From contig CAJUHH010000002.1 of NCBI GenBank assembly GCA_910585965.1, forward strand, positions 372,001 through 436,000: a DNA stretch of 64,000 nt. The letters are read 5' to 3'. Shown one piece after another: positions 42,092 to 50,451 of the stretch. The position numbers and the translations under genes were made by a program. The stretch is from an uncultured Lachnospiraceae bacterium. GTDB taxonomy: Bacteria > Bacillota > Clostridia > Lachnospirales > Lachnospiraceae. The notes below the pieces were generated by a model. It was not told where the DNA came from and made no database searches. It saw only the letters and a program-made list of their open reading frames with translations. Each line of letters starts with the position of its first letter. Position 1 is the stretch's first letter.

Positions 42092-42111
42092 AACAAGACA
42101 TATGTCTTGTT
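42092..42111. promoter_or_regulatory. 20-bp perfect palindrome between the Crp-like and MATE genes
   Basis: AACAAGACATATGTCTTGTT is its own reverse complement. It starts 22 bp before the regulator gene and 55 bp before the MATE gene, a suitable operator position for the Crp/Fnr-type dimer. Confidence 0.65.
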
Positions 42112-42165
42112 CCTCGCTTTGATTGTATCTTATTATTCTTTTGATAGCAAGAAGGAGGTTTTATT

Positions 42166-43520
42166 ATGTCGTCAATATTTGAAGAAAAAAATATGTCCGC
42201 AACCATTATTAAGCTAGGTGTTCCGGCTATGCTCAGCCAGCTTGCGACATTGATTTACAATCTGGCGGATACTTATTTTGTATCTTTGACGAAAAGTGCG
42301 GAGCAGATTGCTGCCGTCACGCTTTGCGTTCCGGTTCTCCTGATTATTATGTCCATAGCATGCGTATTCGGCATGGGAGGCGGCAGCGTAACGGCAAGGC
42401 AGCTGGGGGAAGGCAACAAGGGTTATTCCGCAAAATGCATGAACTTTTGCATATATTCCATAGCAGCAGCAGGAGTGCTTGTGCTTTGCTTCGGTTTGCT
42501 GGCGCTGACTCCCCTTGCATACGTCATCGGAGCCGACGGCGGCAATCTTGCTTATACCCGTGATTACCTGAAATGGATATTGGCAGGCGCTCCGTTTGTT
42601 ATGCTGGCAAATGGGTTCCCCCATATTCTTCGGTCGATCGGGATGATAAAGGAAAGCACGATTGGCATTGTATTGGGAAATGCGGTCAATATTGTCTTGG
42701 ACTGGATTTTTATCGTCCTCTTCCATATGGGAACGGCCGGAGCCGCCTTGGCTACGTCCATTGGCTTTTTATGCTCCACGATATATTATTGCGTATGCCT
42801 GGTTTATGAAGAAAAACGGGGAAATGAACTGATTGCCCTGTCCCCGCGCCAATTCCGGCCTGCCAAAAAATGGTTCTTGATGTGATCAGGATCGGCATTC
42901 CCGGCGCTCTCATCACAGTTATGTTAAGTGTTTCCAATATTGTCCTGAACAATTATATCAGCATTTACGGCTCCGATGCGGTGGCGTCTTACGGCATTGC
43001 TTATAAAATTGATTTATTCCCGATCATGCTTTCTGTCGGGCTGTCCACAGGCATTGCGCCGCTGATCGGATATTGCTATGGGGCGGGGCAAAAAGAGCGC
43101 CTTGAGAAATCCATGCGGATAGGCATGGCTTATGGAACTGTGCTTGGCGCAATGTTTACGGTTCTGCTGATGGTTTTTTCCAGAAATTTTGCTTCGGTAT
43201 TCCTGGCCGAGGAAAGCCTGGTGACACAGACATCTCATTTCCTCCGGCTCTTATGCTTCCACGCCCCGCTGCTCGGCATTATTAATATGGTGACATCCTA
43301 TTTCCAGGCGCTTGGCAGGGCGGCAAGCTCTCTGGCAGTCACCGTCTTGCGCAATGTTTTGCTCTTTATTCCAGGGGTCATGATATTGAATTATTTTTGG
43401 AAGCTGGACGGGGTTATTTTGACGCAGCTTGTGGTGGAAATTGTCTTGGCCGTAGTATGTCTTATCATGTATGCAGCGGCTTCCCCCGGGAAGATGGTAT
43501 CGGCCAGACAATCCGCATAA
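42166..43520 (+). pseudogene. MATE family exporter with a frameshift
   Basis: The first frame (42166-42885) gives the N-terminal half of a MATE drug/sodium antiporter (L-G-V-P-A-M-L-S-Q-L-A-T-L-I-Y-N-L-A-D-T-Y-F; G-M-G-G-G-S). The second frame (from about 42870 to 43520) gives the rest (V-I-R-I-G-I-P-G-A-L, then A-P-L-I-G-Y-C-Y-G-A-G). Together they make about 450 residues, the normal length. The break is at the A6 run at 42864-42869; one more A would restore the frame. It could be a natural knockout, slippage-controlled gene or sequence error. Confidence 0.85.
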
Positions 43521-43565
43521 CAAGGATAGGCCTGTGAAAGGGGATAAAAAGCGGAAATGTTTCTA

Positions 43566-43594
43566 TTGAGATTCTAGGGATGGGATGGTAGAAT
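43566..43594 (+). promoter_or_regulatory. SigA promoter of the MBOAT gene
   Basis: TTGAGA (43566-43571), a 17-bp spacer and TAGAAT (43589-43594), 36 bp before the gene start. Confidence 0.6.
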
Positions 43595-43629
43595 AGAAAA
43601 AGGTGATTACGAATGAAAAGGATGGATCG

Positions 43630-44997
43630 ATGATGGCATCGTTTACCGGCTTGGAGTTTCTGTTCCGCTTTTTTCCGGCGTTTCTCGCCGTTTATTATAT
43701 AACGCCAAAAAAATACAGAAATACGACACTGCTGCTTGGGAGCATTGTTTTTTATGCTATGGGGGAGCCTTATTATGTGGCGCTTCTCCTTGTTATGGTA
43801 TGGCTGAATTACTTTTTTGCAAAAAAAATATATTCCTGCAGGGATACCCGGAGAGGAAAGAAGTGCCGGAAGGACAGGTTTGTTACGGTTCTTGTTCTGG
43901 ATGTCGGCTTGCTTGCCCTGTTTAAAGGGCTGGGCGCTTTTGCCGGGAGCAGCATACTTCCGCTGGGATTGAGTTTTTATGTTTTTAAAATGATATCCTT
44001 TCAGGCAGATATATTCCGGGGAGATAGGAAGGAGCTGCCGACTTTTAAAAGGACGGCAGTTTATTTTACTATGTTTCCCCAGATCGTGTCCGGGCCGATC
44101 ATGCGTTTTGACGAGGGAGCTTTCCTTCTGGAAGAGCGGGAGTATTCCTGGGAAAAACTGGAGGAAGGGCTGCAATATTTTGTGGCGGGCCTGGGTACGA
44201 AGGTGCTGTTGGCAGACAGGCTGGCGATTTTGTGGAAGGATATCCATATGATCGGATATGAAAGTATATCGACCCCGCTGGCATGGCTTGGGGCAGCGGC
44301 TTATTCCATGGAACTTTACTTTGATTTCTGGGGATATTCCCTTATGGCATCCGGCATTTGCGTGATGCTTGGTTTTCCATTTGTTAAAAATTTTGAACAT
44401 CCTTATGCATCCAAAAGTATCAGTGAGTTTTGGAGGCGCTGGCATATGACGCTTGGCAGTTTTTTCAGGGACTATGTATATATTCCGCTGGGCGGGAGCC
44501 GGGGAGGGATGATAGAGACGCTCAGAAACCTTCTGGCAGTATGGCTTCTGACAGGATTATGGCATGGAGGAAGCCTTAATTTCCTGCTTTGGGGGCTGGT
44601 GTTATTCCTTCTGATCGGGATCGAAAAGATCGGGCTGGGAAAGCTGTTTTCGAAATGTCCGCCAATCGGCCGATGTTATACTCTGGTTCTGATACCAGTG
44701 ACATGGGTGTTTTTTGCGTTGACTGACTTTGGCGAGCTTGGCCTATACCTAGGACGGCTGTTTCCTTTTGCGGGAGGAGGGATTGCTGTCAATCCTAACG
44801 ATATCTGGAAGTATTTGGGGATGTATTGGCATTATCTGCTGCTGGGGGCGGCTTGGTGTGTTCCGTTTTTTTCCCGTTTTTTGCAAAGGCACAGGAAGAA
44901 CCCGCTGGTAGTCCTGCTGACGGCGGCGGTTTTCTGGCTTTCCATTTATTGCCTGGTGAGCATGGAAAACAATCCTTTTGTCTATCTGAAGTTTTAA
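43630..44997 (+). CDS. MBOAT O-acyltransferase (AlgI-like)
   Basis: A 455-residue membrane protein with about eleven segments. MBOAT hallmarks are I-L-P-L-G-L-S-F-Y-V-F, F-P-Q-I-V-S-G-P-I-M-R-F, S-I-S-E-F-W-R-R-W-H-M-T-L-G-S-F-F-R-D-Y-V-Y-I-P-L-G-G and the catalytic His in L-T-G-L-W-H-G-G. It passes acetyl or another acyl group across the membrane to a surface polymer, with the SGNH protein downstream (34-bp gap) as the likely transferase. The ribosome site AAAGGA favours ATG 43630; a GTG at 43603 is possible. Confidence 0.93.
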   Translation: MMASFTGLEFLFRFFPAFLAVYYITPKKYRNTTLLLGSIVFYAMGEPYYVALLLVMVWLNYFFAKKIYSCRDTRRGKKCRKDRFVTVLVLDVGLLALFKGLGAFAGSSILPLGLSFYVFKMISFQADIFRGDRKELPTFKRTAVYFTMFPQIVSGPIMRFDEGAFLLEEREYSWEKLEEGLQYFVAGLGTKVLLADRLAILWKDIHMIGYESISTPLAWLGAAAYSMELYFDFWGYSLMASGICVMLGFPFVKNFEHPYASKSISEFWRRWHMTLGSFFRDYVYIPLGGSRGGMIETLRNLLAVWLLTGLWHGGSLNFLLWGLVLFLLIGIEKIGLGKLFSKCPPIGRCYTLVLIPVTWVFFALTDFGELGLYLGRLFPFAGGGIAVNPNDIWKYLGMYWHYLLLGAAWCVPFFSRFLQRHRKNPLVVLLTAAVFWLSIYCLVSMENNPFVYLKF

Positions 44998-45031
44998 GTT
45001 GATATTGACCTGAGATAAAGCGAGCGCAGAT

Positions 45032-46165
45032 ATGAAAATAATAAAATGGATAAAGAAATGCCCGGTTTTCCTGATTTTGACGGTCAGCGGCCTGATATTG
45101 GCACTGACGGGGGCGATCGGCAGATTTTCAATATATAAAGATTATGAATTCCATCCGGTAAAAAGACCTTTTCTGGCTCTTGTGATGGAAGGGGCCGGAA
45201 AAGGGACGGCACCCTGGGAGATGGCGGGGAACATAGGAATGGGGGCCGATGAATTTCCGGGCCGTCTGTTTGCCATGTTCCAAGGGGGAAGCGACGGGCA
45301 GAGCATTGACGGCTGGAAGGAGGAAGAGAAAGCCGGTGAGGAAGAAAGTGCAAAAGGCATTTCCGAAGAAGCTATGCCGGAAGAGGGGATCCCCGTGGAA
45401 GAGGCGGCGGGAGAAGAAACTTCGGCTTCTATGGATGGAGAAGCGGCGGGAGAAGAAACTCCGGCTTCCATGGACGGCAAAGCGGAGGGGGAAATGAATG
45501 CCCTGACAAGAAGTGATGGGGGGGAAGATGCGGCCGACGGTATAGAAACGGAAGAAAGAACCTATGAATTCCAAACGGTGACGGAAGATTATTTTAACGA
45601 CGCGGCGTTTATCGGGGATTCCAGGACGGTAGGCCTGTTCGAATACGGGGGGCTGGAGGAACGGGCGGATTTTTATGCCAAGATATCCTTGACGATATAT
45701 AATGTCTTTTCCGAACTGCTGGGCAAGGAAGAAGGAACGGGGAAGAAAATAACGGCAGAAGAGGCGCTGGCACAGAAGCAGTACGGCAAGGTCTATCTGA
45801 TGCTGGGAATCAACGAGCTTGGGACCGGGACGACGGAAACGTTTATGGAAGAATACAAGGCCGTGGTGGAACGGATCCGGGAACTGCAGCCGGATGCGGT
45901 TATTTTTGTGGAAGGGATTATGAAGGTGACGGCGGATAAGAACGCGGAAGACCCGGTTTTCAATAATAAGAATATCGAGGAAAAAAATGCGGCGATCGCG
46001 CAGCTTGCGGACCAGCGGACCATTTTTTATATCGATGTGAACGAGGTGGTATGCGATGCAGAGGGCAACCTGAATGCGGAATATACCATAGACGAGGTGC
46101 ATTTAAAAGCGAAATATTACGAGATATGGAAGCAGTTTTTGCTGGAACATGGAATTGAGCGTTGA
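45032..46165 (+). CDS. Membrane-anchored SGNH-family acyl transferase/esterase
   Basis: A 377-residue protein with one N-terminal membrane anchor (about 11-30). A long acidic, low-complexity linker (about 85-180) contains a 13-residue unit (A-A-G-E-E-T-S/P-A-S-M-D-G-E/K) repeated twice, encoded by a 39-bp direct repeat. The SGNH domain follows, with F-I-G-D-S-R-T-V-G-L (nucleophile Ser), L-G-I-N-E-L-G and the final D-E-V-H-L. Next to an MBOAT gene it most likely puts acyl groups on an extracellular glycan. Confidence 0.88.
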   Translation: MKIIKWIKKCPVFLILTVSGLILALTGAIGRFSIYKDYEFHPVKRPFLALVMEGAGKGTAPWEMAGNIGMGADEFPGRLFAMFQGGSDGQSIDGWKEEEKAGEEESAKGISEEAMPEEGIPVEEAAGEETSASMDGEAAGEETPASMDGKAEGEMNALTRSDGGEDAADGIETEERTYEFQTVTEDYFNDAAFIGDSRTVGLFEYGGLEERADFYAKISLTIYNVFSELLGKEEGTGKKITAEEALAQKQYGKVYLMLGINELGTGTTETFMEEYKAVVERIRELQPDAVIFVEGIMKVTADKNAEDPVFNNKNIEEKNAAIAQLADQRTIFYIDVNEVVCDAEGNLNAEYTIDEVHLKAKYYEIWKQFLLEHGIER

Positions 46166-46181
46166 AGATGCGGCAATACTA
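46152..46181 (+). promoter_or_regulatory. Possible SigG promoter of spoVAD
   Basis: GAATT (46152-46156), an 18-bp spacer and AATACTA (46175-46181) resemble SigG boxes with one mismatch in each. The site overlaps the end of the SGNH gene and lies 51 bp before spoVAD. Confidence 0.4.
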
Positions 46182-46232
46182 TACCTGACAGGAAAAGAAT
46201 TTTGAAAGCGACGGGAAGGAGCAGTGTATAGT

Positions 46233-47273
46233 ATGAGCCAGGAAAAAAAAGAAACATGTATGTTGGGGAAGCAGAGCATAGAGCTGAAAGAGCCGGTATA
46301 TATCAGGGAGAGCGCCAGCGTGGTCGGGACGAAAGAAGGGCAGGGCCCGCTGGCGGAGCTTTTTGATATGGTCGGCCAGGACGATATGTTCGGCTGTGCT
46401 TCCTGGGAAGAGGCGGAAAGCAGTTTACAGAAGGATGCCGTTTATCTCGCGCTGGGGAAGGCGGGGCTGAAGAAAGAGGATATCCGTTATCTGTTTGCGG
46501 GGGATCTGCTGGGACAGTCCATTGCCAGCAGTTTTGGACTGGCGGGCTATGAGATACCCCTTGTCGGGTTATACGGGGCCTGTTCCACCTGCGGCCTGTC
46601 GCTCAGTATGGGGGCGATGGCGGTAGGAGGAGGCTATGCGGAGCATGTGGTGTGCGTGACATCCAGCCATTTTGCCAGCGCGGAAAAGGAGTTCCGGTTT
46701 CCTTTGGGATATGGAAACCAAAGGCCGTTATCCGCTTCCTGGACGGTGACGGGCAGCGGGGCTTTTGTCTTAAGCAATACGGAAGGGAAGCGGTCTCGGG
46801 CGAAGATCACGGGTGTGACGACGGGAAAAATCATGGATTATGGGTTGAAGGATTCGATGAATATGGGAGCTTGTATGGCGCCGGCGGCCTGTGATACGAT
46901 TTACCAGAACCTGAAGGATTTCGGACGAAAGCCTTCGGATTATGACAAGATTATTACGGGCGATCTGGGAAGCGTCGGACAGCAGGCGCTGATTGATCTT
47001 CTGAATGAAAAAGATGTGGATATTGCAGGACAGCATATGGACTGCGGCATTGAGATCTATGACGCGAAAGAACAGGATACCCATGCGGGAGGAAGCGGAT
47101 GCGGGTGCAGCGCTGTCACCCTGTCGGCCTATATCTTAAAAAAGATAGAAGAAGGTGTATGGAAAAGGGTTCTTTTCGTGCCGACAGGGGCGCTGCTGAG
47201 CAAGACAAGCTTTAACGAAGGACAGACCGTGCCGGGAATCGCCCACGGGCTGGTCATCGAAAGCTGCCGTTAA
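46233..47273 (+). CDS. spoVAD: Stage V sporulation protein AD
   Basis: A 346-residue thiolase-fold protein that binds dipicolinic acid. It has L-F-A-G-D-L-L-G-Q-S-I-A-S-S-F, L-Y-G-A-C-S-T-C-G-L-S-L-S-M-G-A-M, T-S-S-H-F-A-S-A-E-K-E-F-R-F-P and M-G-A-C-M-A-P-A-A. These are SpoVAD hallmarks; the catalytic residues of true thiolases are not needed. I start at 46233, 11 nt after GGAAGGAG. It is separated from spoVAA-AC by about 7 kb of unrelated genes. It shares TTAA with the stop of the convergent gene. Confidence 0.94.
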   Translation: MSQEKKETCMLGKQSIELKEPVYIRESASVVGTKEGQGPLAELFDMVGQDDMFGCASWEEAESSLQKDAVYLALGKAGLKKEDIRYLFAGDLLGQSIASSFGLAGYEIPLVGLYGACSTCGLSLSMGAMAVGGGYAEHVVCVTSSHFASAEKEFRFPLGYGNQRPLSASWTVTGSGAFVLSNTEGKRSRAKITGVTTGKIMDYGLKDSMNMGACMAPAACDTIYQNLKDFGRKPSDYDKIITGDLGSVGQQALIDLLNEKDVDIAGQHMDCGIEIYDAKEQDTHAGGSGCGCSAVTLSAYILKKIEEGVWKRVLFVPTGALLSKTSFNEGQTVPGIAHGLVIESCR

Positions 47274-48679
47274 TTCCGGCTCATTCCGGCGTGAGGGATG
47301 TCCGTATATTCCGCGATGTCCCGGTTCAGGGTGACGAGGTCGCTGACATTCAGATCATGTACGGAAGAATGGCCGGTAGTTCTGGCAAACATTTTTAATT
47401 CTGCCAAAGAAACGTTGAGGAAATTAGCGACTCTCTGCGCTGCCGCATCCACTTTCAGCCTCTTTCGAAGTTCCGGGTCCTGCGTGGCGATGCCTACGGG
47501 GCAGTTCCCGGTTCCGCAGATTCGGTATTGCTGGCAAGCCGCCGCAATCAGCCCTGCGCTGGCTACAGCAACTGCATCGGCGCCCATGGCAAGGGCTTTC
47601 GCAAAATCAGAAGATACCCGGAGGCCGCCCGTGATGACGAGGGAAATATCCGAATGGACGGAGTCTAGGTATTTTCTTGCCCGGTGCAGGGCGAAAATGG
47701 TCGGGACGGAAGTGGATTCCCGGAGCAGGAGCGGACTCGAGCCGGTAGCGCCTCCGCGCCCGTCGATGGTAATAAAGTCAGGGCCGGCATATACGCAATA
47801 TTCCAGGTCGCGTTCGATCCGCCCGGCGGCAATTTTGATGCCGATGGGTCTGCCGTCGGAAAGCTGGCGGAGCGTATCCACCGTTTTTTTCAAATCTTCT
47901 TTGGAATTAATTTCTTCAAAGCGGCTTGGACTCTGGATATCCTCGCCCGGATTTTTCCCCCGGAGCGCGGCGATTTCCGGGGTGACTTTTTCGCCCGGCA
48001 GATGGCCGCCCATCCCCGGTTTTGTCCCCTGGCCGATCTTGATTTCGATAGCGTCCGAAGTTTTCAGGTTCTCGTCGGTCACGCTGTATTTGTTCGGAAT
48101 ATATTCAAAAATATATTTATAAGCCGCTTTTTTTTCTTCGGGAAGGATGCCTCCTTCTCCGCTGCACATGGCGGTTTTCGCCATAGCGCTGCCCTGGGCC
48201 AGCGCTACTTTGATTTCACGGGAAAGCGCGCCGAAGGACATATGGGAAATATACACAGGGCTTTCAAGCACCATAGGCTTCCGGGCGTGCTTTCCGATAA
48301 CGGTTCGTGTATCCACAGGATCGGAATCAAGAAGAGGGGCCGGGTTCAGCTGGGCGCCGAGGAGAAGGATATCGTCCCACCCCGGCATGGGCATCCTGGT
48401 TCCCATCGCTCCGTCTATGCTTTTTCCCGATACGGCCATCTCATGGATTTCCTCCATATAGCGGCTGCTCTTATCGTGCCTTATATACTGGGGGTCATAG
48501 GCGAGTTCCCCCTGCTGCGGAGCCGGCGTTTGCGCTTCCTGCGACGCTTCATCCGCGATTTTTTCAAATTTGGAAACGGGCTGTTTGCAGACCGGGCAGC
48601 AGTCCAGTTCCGATAATTTCTTTCCTTCTTTTTCTTCATCAAAGACAGCGCCGCATACGGCGCATTTGTAAATTGCCAT
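47270..48679 (-). CDS. Rubredoxin-fused glutamate-synthase-like FMN protein
   Basis: A 469-residue protein. The first 40 residues form a rubredoxin-like iron or zinc knuckle (C6, C9, C28, C31). The rest is the FMN/Fe-S barrel of GltB-type glutamate synthases: M-S-F-G-A-L-S-R-E, G-E-G-G-I-L-P, K-I-G-Q-G-T-K-P-G-M-G-G, D-F-I-T-I-D-G-R-G-G-A-T-G and the 3Fe-4S loop C-x5-C-x4-C (C-Q-Q-Y-R-I-C-G-T-G-N-C). The glutaminase domain is absent, so it may reduce something other than 2-oxoglutarate/glutamine. A promoter with a Fur-like site lies upstream. Confidence 0.88.
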   Translation of the reverse strand: MAIYKCAVCGAVFDEEKEGKKLSELDCCPVCKQPVSKFEKIADEASQEAQTPAPQQGELAYDPQYIRHDKSSRYMEEIHEMAVSGKSIDGAMGTRMPMPGWDDILLLGAQLNPAPLLDSDPVDTRTVIGKHARKPMVLESPVYISHMSFGALSREIKVALAQGSAMAKTAMCSGEGGILPEEKKAAYKYIFEYIPNKYSVTDENLKTSDAIEIKIGQGTKPGMGGHLPGEKVTPEIAALRGKNPGEDIQSPSRFEEINSKEDLKKTVDTLRQLSDGRPIGIKIAAGRIERDLEYCVYAGPDFITIDGRGGATGSSPLLLRESTSVPTIFALHRARKYLDSVHSDISLVITGGLRVSSDFAKALAMGADAVAVASAGLIAAACQQYRICGTGNCPVGIATQDPELRKRLKVDAAAQRVANFLNVSLAELKMFARTTGHSSVHDLNVSDLVTLNRDIAEYTDIPHAGMSRN

Positions 48680-48701
48680 AAAAAGTCCTCCCTATGTATT
48701 T

Positions 48702-48720
48702 AATAATGATAATTAGTATT
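48702..48720. promoter_or_regulatory. Fur/PerR-like box at the start of the rubredoxin-GltB transcript
   Basis: AATAATGATAATTAGTATT matches the 19-bp Fur box (GATAATGATAATCATTATC) at 15 positions and is nearly palindromic. It lies just after the -10 box of the minus-strand promoter, over the probable transcription start. Confidence 0.55.
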
Positions 48721-48726
48721 AAAAAT

Positions 48727-48756
48727 ATTTTAGTGTACGCGGTTCCTTGTTGTCAA
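48727..48756 (-). promoter_or_regulatory. SigA promoter of the rubredoxin-GltB gene
   Basis: Minus strand TTGACA (48756-48751), an 18-bp spacer and TAAAAT (48732-48727). Confidence 0.65.
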
Positions 48757-48773
48757 GGAAATGAGGCGGGTGA

Positions 48774-49206
48774 GGGAATCCATATTTGCAGACGGCAGAG
48801 CGCGGCGGAGGATGGGACAGCGGCATTTGCCTGGGCAGAGGGATGGGGCAGCAACATAAGCCGGAGCAGAGGGGGGTGGCCGGGGCGGTATTTTCTGTTG
48901 TTACGTACAATCAGTAATTTCATTTATGAAATAGTTCACTTATGAAATGGCCGAAATCCTAGGGGAAAATTGCCATGGATGGCAATTTTAGGAAAAAAGG
49001 ACACGGATGTCCTTTTTTTCCGCCCCGAACGGTTTGATATGATTTCCCCATTTCATTAGTGAAATCTGATTGGAAGTTCCAACAGAAAATACCGCCCCGG
49101 CCACCCCCCTCTGCTCCGGCTTATGTTGCTGCCCCATCCCTCTGCCCAGGCAAATGCCGCTGTCCCATCCTCCGCCGCGCTCTGCCGTCTGCAAATATGG
49201 ATTCCC
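48774..49206. repeat. 433-bp element: perfect 127-bp inverted repeat with 179-bp core
   Basis: Positions 48774-48900 and 49080-49206 are exact reverse complements over 127 bp, checked base by base. The core (48901-49079) has three more dyads: TTTCATTTATGAAA, AAAATTGCC-ATGG-ATGGCAATTTT, and GGAAAAAAGGACA/TGTCCTTTTTTTCC, the last like a bidirectional terminator. CACTTATGAAATGG and CCATTTCATTAGTG form an imperfect inner pair. No supported gene lies inside and no target-site duplication was seen. Promoters for both divergent flanking genes lie outside the arms. Confidence 0.95.
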
Positions 49207-49218
49207 CATAGAAAAATA

Positions 49219-49247
49219 TTGAAAAAAGTGGAAACTCCTAGTAAAAT
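49219..49247 (+). promoter_or_regulatory. SigA promoter of the 76-residue protein gene
   Basis: TTGAAA (49219-49224), a 17-bp spacer and TAAAAT (49242-49247), 13 bp beyond the right arm of the inverted repeat. Confidence 0.65.
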
Positions 49248-49270
49248 AAAGTGCGGTAGGGAGGTCAGCT

Positions 49271-49501
49271 ATGAGGGAAATGGAATTCAAGATGGAAAGG
49301 CAGGGCCTTTTGAAGGAAGGGGACCGGGTGACGGTGACGGAGGGGGTTCTTCCCAGCAATTATTATTATACGATCGATCCGGCGCTGGCGATGTCCGGGA
49401 ATTATCCGTTTTGCGAGAGGATGCTGGCGAGGGAAGGGGTCGTCAGAGAGATTCGGGAGAAGGAAAGGGGATTTTATGTTATGGTGGAATTTGAGGAGTA
49501 A
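49271..49501 (+). CDS. Small beta-rich protein of unknown function
   Basis: A 76-residue protein. The order L-K-E-G-D-R-V-T-V-T-E-G, a central S-N-Y-Y-Y-T-I-D-P helix-like part and the end G-x-V-R-E-I-x-E-K-E-R-G-F-Y-V-M-V-E-F suggest an SH3-like barrel such as those in small regulatory or ribosome-linked proteins. No family recognised with certainty. GGGAGG precedes the start. It is the first gene downstream of the large inverted repeat. Confidence 0.65.
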   Translation: MREMEFKMERQGLLKEGDRVTVTEGVLPSNYYYTIDPALAMSGNYPFCERMLAREGVVREIREKERGFYVMVEFEE

Positions 49502-49563
49502 TCGGCAGGGTATGGATGGAATTGACTGATCATACGAAAAGAGAGAAACAGGAGGAACAGGAT

Positions 49564-49941
49564 ATGAAAAAAGTAATATCGACACAAAAGGCTCCGGCAG
49601 CGATCGGGCCGTATTCCCAGGGGATTATCGCAGGCCCGTTTTTATACGCGTCAGGCCAGATTCCGATCGATCCGGCGACGGGGGATATCAAGGGCGGGGA
49701 TATTCTGGAGCAGGCAGAGCAGGTGATGAAGAACGTGGGAGCGATTCTGGAAGAAGCAGGGTATGGCTATGAGGATGTGGTGAAAACAACATGTTTTTTG
49801 GCAGATATGGCTGACTTCGCGGCGTTTAACGGGGTTTATGAAAATTACTTTACGGGAAAACCGGCAAGAAGCTGCGTGGCGGTGAAACAGCTTCCGAAAA
49901 ATGTGCTTTGCGAAGTGGAAGTGATCGCATATCATGAATAA
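49564..49941 (+). CDS. ridA: RidA family deaminase
   Basis: A 125-residue RidA/YjgF protein that hydrolyses reactive enamine/imine intermediates from PLP enzymes. Hallmarks are P-A-A-I-G-P-Y-S-Q-G-I, Y-A-S-G-Q-I-P-I-D-P-x-T-G, T-T-C-F-L-A-D-M and the catalytic Arg in G-K-P-A-R-S-C-V-A-V-x-x-L-P. GGAGG precedes ATG 49564. It overlaps the shikimate kinase gene by 8 nt. Confidence 0.95.
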   Translation: MKKVISTQKAPAAIGPYSQGIIAGPFLYASGQIPIDPATGDIKGGDILEQAEQVMKNVGAILEEAGYGYEDVVKTTCFLADMADFAAFNGVYENYFTGKPARSCVAVKQLPKNVLCEVEVIAYHE

Positions 49942-50446
49942 TATTGTATTGATCGGTATGCCGGGGGCGGGGAAGAGCACGGTGGGGGTCGTGCTGGCCA
50001 AATGCCTCGGCTATCGTTTTGTGGATTCGGACATCGTGATCCAGGAAAAAGAAGGGAAGCTCCTGCACGAGATTATGGAAGAGCGGGGGACGGACGGGTT
50101 TCTTGCGGTGGAAAATGAGGTCAACGCTTCTCTGGAGGCAGAGCGGAGCGTGATTGCCACCGGGGGGAGCGTAATCTATGGAGAAGAAGCCATGGAACAT
50201 CTGGGAAAGATCGGGACTATCGTATATTTGAAGCTTTCCTGTCCGGCGGTCGAAGAGCGGCTCGGGGATTTGAACGAAAGAGGCGTAGCGCTCCGGGAAG
50301 GGCAGACTTTGAAGGCTTTGTATGAGGAACGGATTCCTTATTATGAAAAATATGCCCAGATCGTTCTGGATTGCGAAAACAAAATGATAAAAGATATTGT
50401 GGCGGAGATTATTTCGGCGGCAGCCGGACAGGGACGGGAGGATTGA
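49934..50446 (+). CDS. aroK: Shikimate kinase
   Basis: A 170-residue P-loop kinase: I-G-M-P-G-A-G-K-S-T (Walker A), the D-S-D-I-V-I shikimate-binding region, F-L-A-V-E-N-E-V and A-T-G-G-S-V-I-Y. It phosphorylates shikimate in aromatic amino acid synthesis. The last strand and lid (E-R-G-V-A-L-R-E-G) differ a little from the commonest R-P-L-L form, so a shikimate-kinase-like gluconate- or unknown kinase cannot be excluded. It overlaps ridA. Confidence 0.85.
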   Translation: MNNIVLIGMPGAGKSTVGVVLAKCLGYRFVDSDIVIQEKEGKLLHEIMEERGTDGFLAVENEVNASLEAERSVIATGGSVIYGEEAMEHLGKIGTIVYLKLSCPAVEERLGDLNERGVALREGQTLKALYEERIPYYEKYAQIVLDCENKMIKDIVAEIISAAAGQGRED

Positions 50447-50451
50447 CACCA

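Noticed and set aside
48774..49206. Invertible promoter (phase switch) as the explanation of the inverted repeat
   Set aside because: Both flanking genes have recognisable promoters outside the arms, no invertase gene is nearby, and the arms are much longer than known recombinase sites. Kept only as an open possibility in the finding.
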